Of a stretch of DNA of 63,966 nucleotides, positions 57,201-63,966 are shown in pieces (position 1 is the stretch's first letter; each line of letters opens with the position of its first letter). The stretch is from Bacteroidota bacterium. Lineage in GTDB: Bacteria; Bacteroidota; Ignavibacteria; Kryptoniales; JAKASW01. The translations under genes were made by a program, and so were the position numbers. The notes under the pieces were generated by a model, which was not told where the DNA came from, made no database searches, and saw nothing but the letters and a program-made list of their open reading frames with translations. The stretch covers positions 1 through 63,966 of the forward strand of contig JAJZNW010000064.1 of the NCBI GenBank assembly GCA_021811615.1. Reading direction: 5' to 3'.

Positions 57201-58214
57201 TTCTCCAACAGTAATACCATGGACATCAGGACCTCACGGACCCTTTGGACCGGGGCACGAATCGACTTGTCCTGGCATGTGGGATGGTCGTACAACAGAA
57301 ACACGACATTCACTACCGACTCGTTGGGAAACATCATACCGACCAGCCTGAGCACGCAGGTAAGCGGCCAGGTGTCGAGAAGCTTCTTCACACTTCCCCC
57401 CGTCTTTATCTTCTCGATGTTCAAGAGCGGGATCAACCAGGTAGCGGCCGATTACCAGAGCCTGCAGACAAGCAGTCCATCAACCCCCCAGCAGAACATT
57501 TCGCAGGCATTCCTGAGTGGATTCGAAACGCTTCCCATACTTGACAAAATATTCGGCCAATACATGCCGCGAATGAACTACTCGTTCAGCTGGAGCGGAC
57601 TCGAGAATCTTCCTCTCTTCAAGAGCTTCGCGTCCCAGGTAAGCCTCAGCAACGCGTACCAGTCTACATATTCACAGAACTGGCAGGACAATAACGGCAG
57701 CGGCAGAGTTACCAATGCGCAGACAATAGCTTACGGTTTCCAGCCCCTTGTCGGCCTCAACATCGCCTTCAAGAACTGGGGCGATGCGAACATATCGGGC
57801 TCCGTCCTTTACAACACCAGCGACCAGTATTCGCTCAACCCGTCAGCGCAGACGATCGCCGAGACGTACACCGGCCAACTGTCGGTGACGGCCGATTACG
57901 CCAAGAGAGGCTTTTCATTTCCGCTGTTCGGCTTGAGCCTCAAGAACGACATAGACATCAGCGCAAGCTACTCCGTGTCCCAATCGAGCAACACGTCCTA
58001 CAAGGTCACCAATCTCAGCGGCGGTCCCGAGCCTCTCGGCGGGACAAACCAGATTTCCATCGAGCTGCGTTTCAAATACGACGTGTCCCAGCGAGTCACC
58101 GCATCCATCTACTACAAAAATACCCGCGTGGTCCCGACAGTCTCGAGCTCACCGATCCCCGGCACCACGACTAACGAGGCCGGTGTCGATATCCATGTAT
58201 CTATCGCGGGATGA
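51228..58214 (+). CDS. sprA: SprA, T9SS outer-membrane translocon
   Basis: Very large outer-membrane protein of 2328 aa. The family forms a 36-strand barrel that is the protein-conducting channel of the type IX secretion system and is needed for gliding in Flavobacterium. Evidence: length within the usual range, an N-terminal signal/anchor (residues 10-32), Pro/Ser-rich linker, then SprA motifs such as INLRISGSVDIHGGWQNQK, YPDEVVQSVEAGNVSM, TPAGTAFYDSLRAVKSFNQTSW and NNQGIAYIDDFEGSKKTIPL. GTG start with a poor ribosome site. tadA overlaps its stop by 4 nt. The four sorting-domain proteins at the left end are its expected cargo. Confidence 0.96.
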   Translation: MENTKTHLSRITLPALLVLVISIGVWAFLELAGSGVDFNSPDEHHGRRTNRRHWRTGVDSPTKLTTFEPVSFQPTDALHFSGRPAIPGPSRQAATGRATGRSDVRTGPDRVFPVDSILTRTDSSGVRAPRDSLGAPGSPDSSAAADSVSLDSLKLSAWLQDIRPSRPQAPIFEEYKYPLLLYSGVVQHSATIDSAGQYVEIRETLLNHDIRVPLQIPLDEYIALDREHYIESTWEDLAHAYTLQEAGGLQSLMAGVTNISIPIPANPVLSIFGPPRINLRISGSVDIHGGWQNQKLNAQTLSQLGNVTNQPDFKQDVSINVSGTVGDKLNIGANWDTQNQFDYENQLKIQYTGYPDEVVQSVEAGNVSMSTPSSFVGSNQALFGIKTKMQFGALTLTALASQQKAQSKTLSVSNGSSSQTFSLHAYQYATNHFFIDSMYIGGYENYLQNQQYVPGLYVTNLEVYVSQPTTAPNSNLRQGFAVMDLEPENTPAGTAFYDSLRAVKSFNQTSWEIQTGRFQKLNEGTEYSYDPKTGVLTLNTSVQSNQIVAVAFTTAGGGVYGTLTSLDTTNLPLVLNMIVPTNPIPSETDAWRLMLRNIYQTGGLNLDQNSLKNVQITYTVPGQSAQDNIENVNLLQVFGLDRTGPNGNGPPDGQMDWNPPYDINQTSGEIIFPYLEPFKEAFQAYSGPQGQKITAPDSFTYNAIYDTTLESAQNDFSSRDRFLITGTYTSSATSHYNLGFNLVEGSVKVLLNGQPMTAGSDYTVDYVTGEVDIKDQAALQSGANVQIQYETNDIFQIASKSLMGMRADYKVNDNTDIGFTLMNFSRQSPNTKVRLGEEPINNLIMDIDAGTTVNLPFVTKALNALPLLQTAAPSSLAIHGEAAYMLPNPNTRTSVIPGDNNQGIAYIDDFEGSKKTIPLPINYYNWTMASPPAVSVLDSLHPGITDTLKNQYRGWTFWYNRSPSPISVRDIWPKRNVPSDQQSQTVLSVGMLPTVRGQYNRASDLNSTLLSDPAQNWGGMMTLLSSNASDLVAQNMTYIEIWMKVDTLNGPGQMHIDLGQISEDVFGDRILHTEDTTGNGGLLPGLDLGLDLMNDVQERAAFPWIVQNSDRPWDPNGDDPEGDNYEFSNPNVPGDSAYYRVNGTQGNSVTENGRIPDTEDLNHNGTLDLLNSYFEYNVKLDTTNNPFITGGGSKGWYQYIIPLQNYERAVGSPSLTNVQYVRIWFNGNVGPMHVKIAEMNLVGNYWKTPNPNDSTMQVSVVNIEDNPGYTAPAPGLQPVDNSNPSGPILGNEQSLALLLNGLQDDSSRYVYKTFPQAQDFFNYRTMKVFVHGDPSFNYVDSTNYDAEVYLRFGTDANNFYEYRQPIKRGWQDISIDFAALTSLKQTRDSVNQVIGRVVADNGVPGSTYWLQGNPSLQNVTYFQIGITNPRHMGTRLPLVGQVWVDELRLTNVDNTPGFAYQVSSSIQLADLGTVSFNYTNVDPYFHSLTTQFGSRSNQRNWGISGSFNINRFLPRAWVGTSIPFYYNHAESFSNPLYLPNSDILVSEAVQRRRAYLIKEGVSADSAAIMADSLLTSSQTLSVNDQWSISGMRIAFPSNQWYIRDIVDNITMGFNWNGSRFRNTQTKSGDMWSWQYNAGYSVQLNPMAYYTPFPSSSAGPSGQSQDFQIRYLPNTLSLSMNAARSLTVNKLWTQTSPIITPNFTAQRSGGFTWKLTNNGILNPSIAYNFNISSSLLSIETDTTHDTTAASPLILRPNSYVFRQIFLNGGLVNFGDDYSFTEQFALSTSPKLPLGIQKYMDLQASYNSGYQWTNSIQQGAKGKGAGFNSSLQLGTNLRLKDLTDPWFSAGTAGQANQVPERGERGRRGREEFGPAQADTSKSNQGSTEDILKLLKTVIKIPFLDFDNIGVNFSSTNTSSNGGLPSYRPGMSNFFKVPFIQVSDPELGPSQLYQLGLVSDPFGKLMYAPRKTFPFFSFYTVPGRRVGGVGLTDNFSNSNTMDIRTSRTLWTGARIDLSWHVGWSYNRNTTFTTDSLGNIIPTSLSTQVSGQVSRSFFTLPPVFIFSMFKSGINQVAADYQSLQTSSPSTPQQNISQAFLSGFETLPILDKIFGQYMPRMNYSFSWSGLENLPLFKSFASQVSLSNAYQSTYSQNWQDNNGSGRVTNAQTIAYGFQPLVGLNIAFKNWGDANISGSVLYNTSDQYSLNPSAQTIAETYTGQLSVTADYAKRGFSFPLFGLSLKNDIDISASYSVSQSSNTSYKVTNLSGGPEPLGGTNQISIELRFKYDVSQRVTASIYYKNTRVVPTVSSSPIPGTTTNEAGVDIHVSIAG

Positions 58215-58690
58215 TGAAGGAACAATTCGGAATGGAAAACGAACACAGACGTTTTATGGCAACTGCTCTGAAGGAAGCGATGACGGCTTCCCGGCGGGAT
58301 GAAGTCCCTGTCGGTGCGGTCATAGTCAAAGGCGGCGCGATCATCGCCAGGGCCCATAACCAAATAGAGATGCTTCAGGATCCCACAGCCCACGCGGAGA
58401 TACTTGCCATCGGGGCCGCCGCAAATCACCTGGGAAGCCGCCGGCTCGAGGGCTGTACCATCTATGTGACCCTCGAACCTTGCCCGATGTGCGCCGGAGC
58501 CCTGGTACTATCCAGGATCGACCGCATTGTCTTCGGAAGCTTCGACCCAAAGATGGGAGCCTGCTCAACTCTGTACAACATCGTCCAGGATGACAGGCTT
58601 AATCATCGAATAGAAGTCATCGCCGGGGTCATGGACGCCGAATCGAGCTCGCTATTGAAGGAATTTTTTGCCCGGAAGAGAGAACAATAG
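58211..58690 (+). CDS. tadA: tRNA-specific adenosine deaminase
   Basis: Zinc deaminase of 159 aa converting A34 to inosine in tRNA-Arg(ACG). The catalytic zinc motif is HAE (in DPTAHAEILAI) with PCPMCAG; FGSFDPKMGACSTLYNI and LNHRIEVIAGV are TadA-specific. The ATG overlaps the sprA stop (ATGA), so translation is probably coupled; an internal ATG at 58232 is an alternative start and would suit the family's usual N-terminus equally well. Confidence 0.96.
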   Translation: MMKEQFGMENEHRRFMATALKEAMTASRRDEVPVGAVIVKGGAIIARAHNQIEMLQDPTAHAEILAIGAAANHLGSRRLEGCTIYVTLEPCPMCAGALVLSRIDRIVFGSFDPKMGACSTLYNIVQDDRLNHRIEVIAGVMDAESSSLLKEFFARKREQ

Positions 58691-58748
58691 AATGACCGGC
58701 TCGCTTCCCTGTGTCCGAGCGGAGATCGATTCCCGCCGGAGGAGCCAA

Positions 58749-60116
58749 TTACGCCCGCGGCGGGCTTGAGTCTTTCCTTTCCACAAAGAACATCTCTACC
58801 GGTTCCATATCTTTGATCGCAAGTGCACCCCGCGGCTCGAGATCATATTTGCCGCTCCTCTTGAGATGTTCATATACCTCACGCGAAACGTTTATCTTGT
58901 TCGCCTGCGAGGCTGCCTCCAGCCTCGACGCCACGTTGACGGTGGGTCCCCAGACGTCGAATATGAATCGCCACGTCCCTATTATCCCCGTTATCGCCGG
59001 CCCGGTGTGTATGCCGATCCTGATGGCCCAGTCACGACCCGTCCGGGACCTCAACTGCTCGGAAGATTCGCGCACTATTTCCCTCATCTCGACCGCAGCC
59101 TCGATCGAGTCCTCGAGCTGGTTGTCCTCTGTAAAAAGACCGCCGGCATACATGTAACAGTCCCCTATCGTCTTCAGCTTTTCTAAATTATGCCTCCTGA
59201 CACAATCATCGAATGAGTTGAACAGCTTCTCGAGTATCTTAAGCACTTTCAGTGCATCGGACGTTTCCACGATCCTGTAAAACGATACGAAGTCGGCAAA
59301 CACGATCGTCGTCGAAGAATTGTATCTCGGCTGGGGATATCCCAACCCGTTAATCTGGCTTACGATGTTCTCCGGCAAAATATTTCTAAGGATGGTGTCG
59401 CTCTCGTCCTTCGCAGCCTGGATTTCCAGCTTCTGCTTTTCAATCGTCCGATTGTCCAGATATTCTTTCACCCTCGCGGAGAAGACGAGACGAGAGAGAA
59501 CCCATGCGACGACAACGAGTGCAGTACTGTTCAGGTAATGGCCGAGCAGTATTTCCGGATTCGACTGGAAGTAACTTATCCCGATGAGGAAGCATGCGTG
59601 TGCCGCGAGGTACATCAGCAAACTCATCGCCCCGCTCACGTAAAATGCAACCGCAATTCCGAAAATAGCGATGACGTAGACGGTGATGAGACCATGGAAG
59701 GTTTGTTCGACCGTCGCCACGGATGCCGCCCAGATCATAATAAACAGGATGAACAGCAGGACGGTTGCCATGTGGAAAGCCCGTATCGATTTAGGACTGT
59801 CGGGTTTCCTGACTGTGGTGAGAACGATGAACACCAGGAGCACCGCCAGCAGCAGAAGGTGGAGATAGTACAGATATCGGTAGACCTCTATCATCTTCCA
59901 CAAGCCGCTCGCCACGTGCTGAAGATCGACTACGATCACGAAGGCCTCGATCGTGAAGAGTGCCACGGCAAATATTCTCACCCTGAAGTAATTCGTGAAA
60001 TAGACCTCGTTCAGGAATGAGCGTCTCTCTCCGGAGGGAATAGTTCTTAGACTGTTTTGCCAAAACTTCAAAACGGGATTACCCATGAACCCGCCCATAC
60101 GCATTGTGCTTCGCAC
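58749..60116 (-). CDS. Membrane class III adenylate cyclase
   Basis: Cyclase of 455 aa with six predicted helices (about 48-70, 82-103, 117-138, 142-160, 165-182, 188-210), a short coiled linker and a catalytic domain (residues 260-440). Metal-binding Asp is in FADFVSFYR and in TIGD. The substrate-selecting pair is Lys in LEKLKTIGD and Asp in FDVWGPTVNVASR, which is the adenylate rather than guanylate cyclase pattern; the Asn and Arg of NVASR support catalysis. Several close start codons (60116 GTG, 60104, 60098 and 60086 ATG) cannot be resolved. No cyclic-nucleotide receptor gene is in the window. Confidence 0.9.
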   Translation of the reverse strand: MRSTMRMGGFMGNPVLKFWQNSLRTIPSGERRSFLNEVYFTNYFRVRIFAVALFTIEAFVIVVDLQHVASGLWKMIEVYRYLYYLHLLLLAVLLVFIVLTTVRKPDSPKSIRAFHMATVLLFILFIMIWAASVATVEQTFHGLITVYVIAIFGIAVAFYVSGAMSLLMYLAAHACFLIGISYFQSNPEILLGHYLNSTALVVVAWVLSRLVFSARVKEYLDNRTIEKQKLEIQAAKDESDTILRNILPENIVSQINGLGYPQPRYNSSTTIVFADFVSFYRIVETSDALKVLKILEKLFNSFDDCVRRHNLEKLKTIGDCYMYAGGLFTEDNQLEDSIEAAVEMREIVRESSEQLRSRTGRDWAIRIGIHTGPAITGIIGTWRFIFDVWGPTVNVASRLEAASQANKINVSREVYEHLKRSGKYDLEPRGALAIKDMEPVEMFFVERKDSSPPRA

Positions 60117-60239
60117 ATAATATCACCGACAGAATTCCAGCCATTTGCCCTTGCATAAAAATACGACGCTTTTTCGTAACTAACCAGAATTTTAAATTGA
60201 ACAAATACCGTTTCCATTCTATCACACAAAGGAGGTCTC

Positions 60240-61040
60240 ATGTTCCTGGAAACCGGGTCGGGCAGAATCGCATTTGAAACACATGGCGACAAAAAGGAGA
60301 AGAGCGTCCTTTTCATTCACGGGTTTCCGTTCAACAAATCGATGTGGGACGAACAAGCCGGTCTGCTGTCCGGCGATCATTTCGTGGTCACCTTCGATAT
60401 GCGGGGACACGGCGAGAGCGACGCGGGAAGGGGTCAATATCTTGTAGAATTCTACGCGGACGACGTCATCGCAATTATGGATCACCTCGGTCTGGAGAAA
60501 ACCTGCGTATGCGGACTTTCAATGGGGGGGTACACTGCGATGCGTGCTATCGACCGGGAGCCTCACCGTTTCAGCGGACTCATTTTGTGCGACACGAAAA
60601 GCTCTCCCGACACGAACGAAGCGAAGCTCAACAGAGCCAACCAGATAAAGACAATCCTCGCCGGCAACAAGTCTCTATTTGCAGACGGTCAGATTAAGGC
60701 TCTCTTCGCGCCGAGAAGCATTGAGAACAAAATCCCCGCGGTGGAAAGAATCAGGACAATTATCGAGTCGACCTCCGACGCGGCATTGATAGGGACACTG
60801 ATCGCACTCTCGGCAAGAATGGACATGACGGAGACCCTGCCAAGAATATCGGCACCTACATTGATTATTGTCGGGAAACAAGACAGGATCACTACGCTGA
60901 CGGACGCCGGTGAAATGCACGCTGCGATAAAGGGCTCTCGTATGGCGGTGGTTCACGAGGCGGGTCACCTCTCCAACCTTGAGAACAGCGAGGAATTCAA
61001 CGCAGCCCTTTTGAAGTTCCTGTCCGCAAACAACTTATGA
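60240..61040 (+). CDS. Alpha/beta-fold hydrolase
   Basis: Cytoplasmic hydrolase of 266 aa. The oxyanion motif is FIHGFPFN, the nucleophile Ser is in GLSMGG, the acid in VGKQDRIT, and the His in HEAGHLSN. Similar to the 3-oxoadipate enol-lactonase/esterase group, but no aromatic pathway is nearby. AAAGGAGG lies just before the ATG, suggesting good expression. Substrate unknown. Confidence 0.92.
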   Translation: MFLETGSGRIAFETHGDKKEKSVLFIHGFPFNKSMWDEQAGLLSGDHFVVTFDMRGHGESDAGRGQYLVEFYADDVIAIMDHLGLEKTCVCGLSMGGYTAMRAIDREPHRFSGLILCDTKSSPDTNEAKLNRANQIKTILAGNKSLFADGQIKALFAPRSIENKIPAVERIRTIIESTSDAALIGTLIALSARMDMTETLPRISAPTLIIVGKQDRITTLTDAGEMHAAIKGSRMAVVHEAGHLSNLENSEEFNAALLKFLSANNL

Positions 61041-61103
61041 TTGGCAGCTGTAGCGGATCACTCTCGTGGCAGTCCGTCGGATACCGCTAAGCGGAATGCG
61101 ATG

Positions 61104-62255
61104 TCAGTAGGGCCTGCTTATGAAGAAATAAACGACTATCGTGACGAACAAATACTGAACCCTGCGCGACGTCCCGTAATCGTTCCGTTTGAGACTGCTC
61201 CAGATCCGCGCCGCGATGTACATCGCGATCGAGAGAAGAATGAAGACCCCGAGACATTCCGCGTAACCGAGTTGTGGCCCGATCAGGTTTATAAGCGACG
61301 GGAATTTCACGCTCGATCCGTAGACTATAACAAGATGGAACACATAGATAAAGAACGACTCTTTTCCGAATAGCTTTATCGCCGAAGAGTCCTCTCCTTT
61401 CGCCGCTTCATAAGCAGTCAGCCCGTATAGAATCAGAAGCAGCAGGCCGAACCTTAAAAGAAACCACGATGGTGAGTAGTCGGCGAAATGCGGCTCAGCG
61501 ATCAGCCGCTTTTCTATGATCGAGAAGAGAAGCCCCGCCAGTGTAGCTGCGATTCCAATCCACAAGATCTTCTTCGACGCGCTCCCGTCGACCTTTCCGG
61601 ACCTGCTAAGGTCCGTGTGGCTGATTACATATTGCGAAGCGATCGTGCCACCGATCAGGAAGCTCGCCCATGGAAACAGCGGAAAGAGCGAGCCGTGCAG
61701 CCTGTTGAAGTATTGGGCAAAGAAGAGGGGGAGCGTTCGGCTCACATCGACCGAACCGGAAAGCGGGGCGGCAAGCACGAAGAATATAAAGAGGAAATAG
61801 ACGACGAAGTTGAACTTCCTGTCGTCTTTGATGACAACCCTGAGAATGTGTAAGATGAACAGTGTAGCCGCGATGCACTGCAGGATATCGACTGCCGTAA
61901 AGGCCAGCACCCCTTCGGGCGACGTCCCGTACAATGATTTGCGAAGCGAGAAAAACGGGACGTGGAGGAAGTATCCCGCGATCCAAATAAAGAGGAGACG
62001 CCTGAGATGCCTGACAAGTTCCGGCGAGAACCTCCGGTAGGAATCCCCTTTTCTATTCAGGGCAAGAGTGAATGAGAAGCCGGCGACGAAAAGGAATGAT
62101 GGTGCAACGAGGCCGTTAACAAAGTCCACATACTTGAACGCTTGCTGTGATTTCAGGGAGCTTAACAGGAGCGCGTTCAAGACATGCGTTTCTATCATGA
62201 ATATCGTCGCAAGTCCCCTGAACTGGTCGACGAAGCCCAGTCTGCGCTGAGCCAT
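61104..62255 (-). CDS. DUF1624/heparan-glucosaminide N-acetyltransferase-like membrane protein
   Basis: Polytopic inner-membrane protein of 383 aa with about ten helices. It starts RLGFVDQFRGLATIFMIETHVLNA, the family's typical first helix with a conserved D-x-x-R-G and a His, and carries SFLFVAGFSFTLAL. Family members move acyl groups across membranes to sugars. Its ATG overlaps the aroC stop as TAATG, so the two are co-translated although their functions look unrelated. Acceptor unknown. Confidence 0.85.
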   Translation of the reverse strand: MAQRRLGFVDQFRGLATIFMIETHVLNALLLSSLKSQQAFKYVDFVNGLVAPSFLFVAGFSFTLALNRKGDSYRRFSPELVRHLRRLLFIWIAGYFLHVPFFSLRKSLYGTSPEGVLAFTAVDILQCIAATLFILHILRVVIKDDRKFNFVVYFLFIFFVLAAPLSGSVDVSRTLPLFFAQYFNRLHGSLFPLFPWASFLIGGTIASQYVISHTDLSRSGKVDGSASKKILWIGIAATLAGLLFSIIEKRLIAEPHFADYSPSWFLLRFGLLLLILYGLTAYEAAKGEDSSAIKLFGKESFFIYVFHLVIVYGSSVKFPSLINLIGPQLGYAECLGVFILLSIAMYIAARIWSSLKRNDYGTSRRVQYLFVTIVVYFFISRPY

Positions 62256-63439
62256 TACCCGAAGAACGCCTCCGCTTCAAATCTCTTTTTCAATTCGCCG
62301 ATACTGTCCCCGCCGAATTTCTCGAGCACCGCATTCGCGAGAACGGGCGCGACCACGTTTTCAGCGACCACCGCAGCGGCCGGGACTGCGCAAAAATCCG
62401 ACCTTTCCCGGCGGGCTTCGATCTGTTTCATCGCCGCGAGATCGATGCTCCTCAGCGGCTTCATCAGCGTCGAGATCGGCTTCATAGCGGCGCGCAGCCA
62501 CAGCGGCTGGCCGTTCGTGACACCTCCCTCGAGCCCGCCCGCCCGGTTCGTCGGCCTGACGATCCTCTTCCCTTTCAGAAGCATCTCGTCGTGCACTTCC
62601 GAGCCGAACTTCGTCGCGTTCCTGAAACCCTCGCCGATTTCCACGCCTTTGATCGCATGTATCGACATGAGTGCCTGCGCGAGCTGGCCGTCCAGCTTGC
62701 GGTCAAACTCGACATAACTTCCCAATCCTATGGGCAAACCGGTTACGAAGACCTCGACAACGCCGCCGAGCGTATCGCCCATCTTCTTGGCCCGCTTGAT
62801 TTGCTGAACCATCTTCGCAGCGATTTCCTCGTCGAGGCAGCGCACCTCCGACTCGTCGGTTGCATCCGAGATTTCCTCGGCACCGCTCTTCCTCATCATC
62901 ATCTTTGCGAGCATCGCGTCCAGGGCGTCCCTGTCCCTGAAGCCTGCATTCCCGATAGAGAGGACGTGCCCTCCCAGCCTGATCCCGAGTTCGGCGAGGA
63001 GCTTCCGGGCGACGGCACTCAGTGCAACGCGCATCGCGGTCTCGCGGGCGCTCGAACGCTCGATAACGTTCCTGATATCGTCGAAGGCGTACTTGTATTT
63101 GCCGACCATGTCCGCATGGCCGGGGCGCGCGATAACTATCTTCTCGATTTCCTTCCCGACAGGTTCCGCAGCCATCTTCTCGCCCCAGTTGGCGAAGTCG
63201 CGGTTCCATAACACGAAAGATATCGGCGAGCCGAGCGTTTTGCCGTGCCTTACGCCGGTGATTATCTCGACCCTGTCGGTCTCAATTTTCATTCGACCGC
63301 CGCGGCCGTAGCCCTGCTGACGGCGGTAGAGTTGGTGATTTATATACTCCGCGGTCAGCTCGAGGTTCGAAGGAACACCTTCGATGATTCCGACGAGCCC
63401 GCGTCCGTGCGATTCTCCAGCTGTAATAAGTCTCAACAT
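62255..63439 (-). CDS. aroC: Chorismate synthase
   Basis: Last common step of the shikimate pathway: EPSP to chorismate, needing reduced FMN (394 aa). Signatures are GESHGRGLVGIIEGVPS, RRQQGYGRGGRMKIETD, SARETAMRVALSAVARKLL and the C-terminal GGLEGGVTNGQPL...RSDFCAVPAAAVVAENV. The sequence before the ATG is A+T-rich without a Shine-Dalgarno site. No other aro gene is in the window. Confidence 0.98.
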   Translation of the reverse strand: MLRLITAGESHGRGLVGIIEGVPSNLELTAEYINHQLYRRQQGYGRGGRMKIETDRVEIITGVRHGKTLGSPISFVLWNRDFANWGEKMAAEPVGKEIEKIVIARPGHADMVGKYKYAFDDIRNVIERSSARETAMRVALSAVARKLLAELGIRLGGHVLSIGNAGFRDRDALDAMLAKMMMRKSGAEEISDATDESEVRCLDEEIAAKMVQQIKRAKKMGDTLGGVVEVFVTGLPIGLGSYVEFDRKLDGQLAQALMSIHAIKGVEIGEGFRNATKFGSEVHDEMLLKGKRIVRPTNRAGGLEGGVTNGQPLWLRAAMKPISTLMKPLRSIDLAAMKQIEARRERSDFCAVPAAAVVAENVVAPVLANAVLEKFGGDSIGELKKRFEAEAFFG

Positions 63440-63645
63440 AATGGATTAAATATAAGAAAATCCGCGTTGGAGTCCGAAAGGTGATAAGCTCTCCGTTCCA
63501 GGCCCCTGCTTGGGACGGCTCACCCGAATTCGTGGACAGCGCCGGGGTAATTACCCCCACAAATTGATATCGGTGTTATTCCATCCATTCAAATTGACCG
63601 CAAACACGATTTGAATGTGAATCTGTGAAAATGTCCCTGCCATCA
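63440..63645. other. Intergenic region upstream of aroC
   Basis: About 200 bp between aroC and the tandem repeat; A+T-rich next to aroC and probably its promoter. No gene recognised. Confidence 0.4.
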
Positions 63646-63966
63646 TTTCACCCCTTCAGGGTTCTTTCTCCCTTCGTTACACCATCTACAATAATTCCAG
63701 CCCTTCGGGCTTGTTCAACTTCCACCGTACCATAACCGCGCTCACCAGAATGCCGAAGGCATGATATTCTTGTAGTACCAGATTTCAACCCTTTCAGGGT
63801 TCTATCTCTCTTCGTTCCATTGTCTACAATAATTCCAGCCCTTCGGGCTTGACCAACCGCCACCGTACCATAACCGCGCTCACCAGAATGCCGAAGGCAT
63901 GATATTCTTGTAGTACAAGATTTCAACCCCTTCAGGGTTCTTTCTCCCTTCGTTACACCATCTACA
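63646..63966. repeat. 138-bp tandem repeat, cut by the window end
   Basis: Two full units (starting near 63646 and 63783) and a partial third (63921 on). Each unit carries small stems: AACCCCTTCAGGGTT, AGCCCTTCGGGCT and GCCGAAGGC. Units differ at a handful of positions. A 92-codon minus-strand frame inside simply follows the repeat. The window ends within unit 3, so the array may continue. Confidence 0.85.

Noticed and set aside
63648..63926. 92-codon frame on the minus strand in the right-end repeat
   Set aside because: The protein repeats with the DNA unit, so it is a by-product of the tandem repeat.
63646..63966. CRISPR array
   Set aside because: The whole 138-bp unit is conserved; there are no short repeats alternating with unique spacers, and no cas genes are present.

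Overview
The window reads as chromosomal DNA from an FCB-group bacterium, most likely an Ignavibacteria-like lineage of the Bacteroidota/Chlorobi side. The evidence is four secreted proteins with type A type IX secretion (T9SS) C-terminal sorting domains, a full-length SprA (the T9SS outer-membrane translocon, 2328 aa), long outer-membrane barrels, MacB/FtsX-type permeases of about 800 aa and mostly Shine-Dalgarno-led genes. No tRNA, rRNA, prophage, transposase gene or CRISPR array was seen. The assignment is inferred from gene families, not from a marker-gene tree.

Layout. 0.1-7.9 kb: four T9SS cargo genes on the minus strand. Two are Asp-box beta-propellers and two are paralogues of about 495 aa; all end in nearly the same sorting-domain DNA cassette. 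8.2-14.8 kb: a DipZ-like CcdA-thioredoxin fusion, divergent from a sulfur-oxyanion operon (Cys-rich MerR regulator, octahaem tetrathionate reductase-family cytochrome, membrane cytochrome b, two YeeE/YedE half-transporters, the second fused to a rhodanese-like domain). 14.9-17.5 kb: PPK2, a small barrel protein and a LigB-type dioxygenase. 17.5-28.4 kb: a regulatory and peptide locus (NtrY/NtrC-like two-component pair, MacB-like ABC exporter, stand-alone sigma-54 activator, radical SAM/SPASM enzyme, an otherwise unlisted 35-codon Cys-rich peptide gene and a hybrid histidine kinase). 28.6-30.3 kb: ArsR-DoxX and a triple-BON protein. 30.5-39.6 kb: a 1172-aa barrel protein, tpiA, gatB, sucC, nth and an AraC/GyrI regulator. 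40.3-46 kb: two APC permeases, a dihaem cytochrome c and an unknown membrane protein. 45.8-50.7 kb: proB-proA, tam, an M28 peptidase and a receiver protein. 51.2-63.4 kb: sprA-tadA, a class III adenylate cyclase, an alpha/beta hydrolase, and aroC followed by an acyltransferase. 63.6 kb to the end: a 138-bp tandem repeat.

How the parts may work together. The most interesting segment is 23.7-26.7 kb. A sigma-54 activator with no sensor domain lies directly upstream of a region holding two matching 18-bp dyads and a sigma-54 promoter with exact GG-N10-GC spacing. That promoter is placed to drive a radical SAM/SPASM maturase and then a 35-aa peptide with a strong ribosome binding site and a CWGCNTMFC core. 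This looks like a compact ribosomally made, post-translationally modified peptide (RiPP) system; the ABC exporter and NtrC-type pair just upstream could supply export and sensing. A clover-leaf-like palindromic element starts 17 bp after the peptide stop codon. The sulfur operon is a second coherent module, with two departures from its families: haem motif 1 is CISCY rather than CxxCH, and the rhodanese-like domain has no cysteine in its active-site loop. SprA at one end and T9SS cargo at the other suggest an active T9SS.
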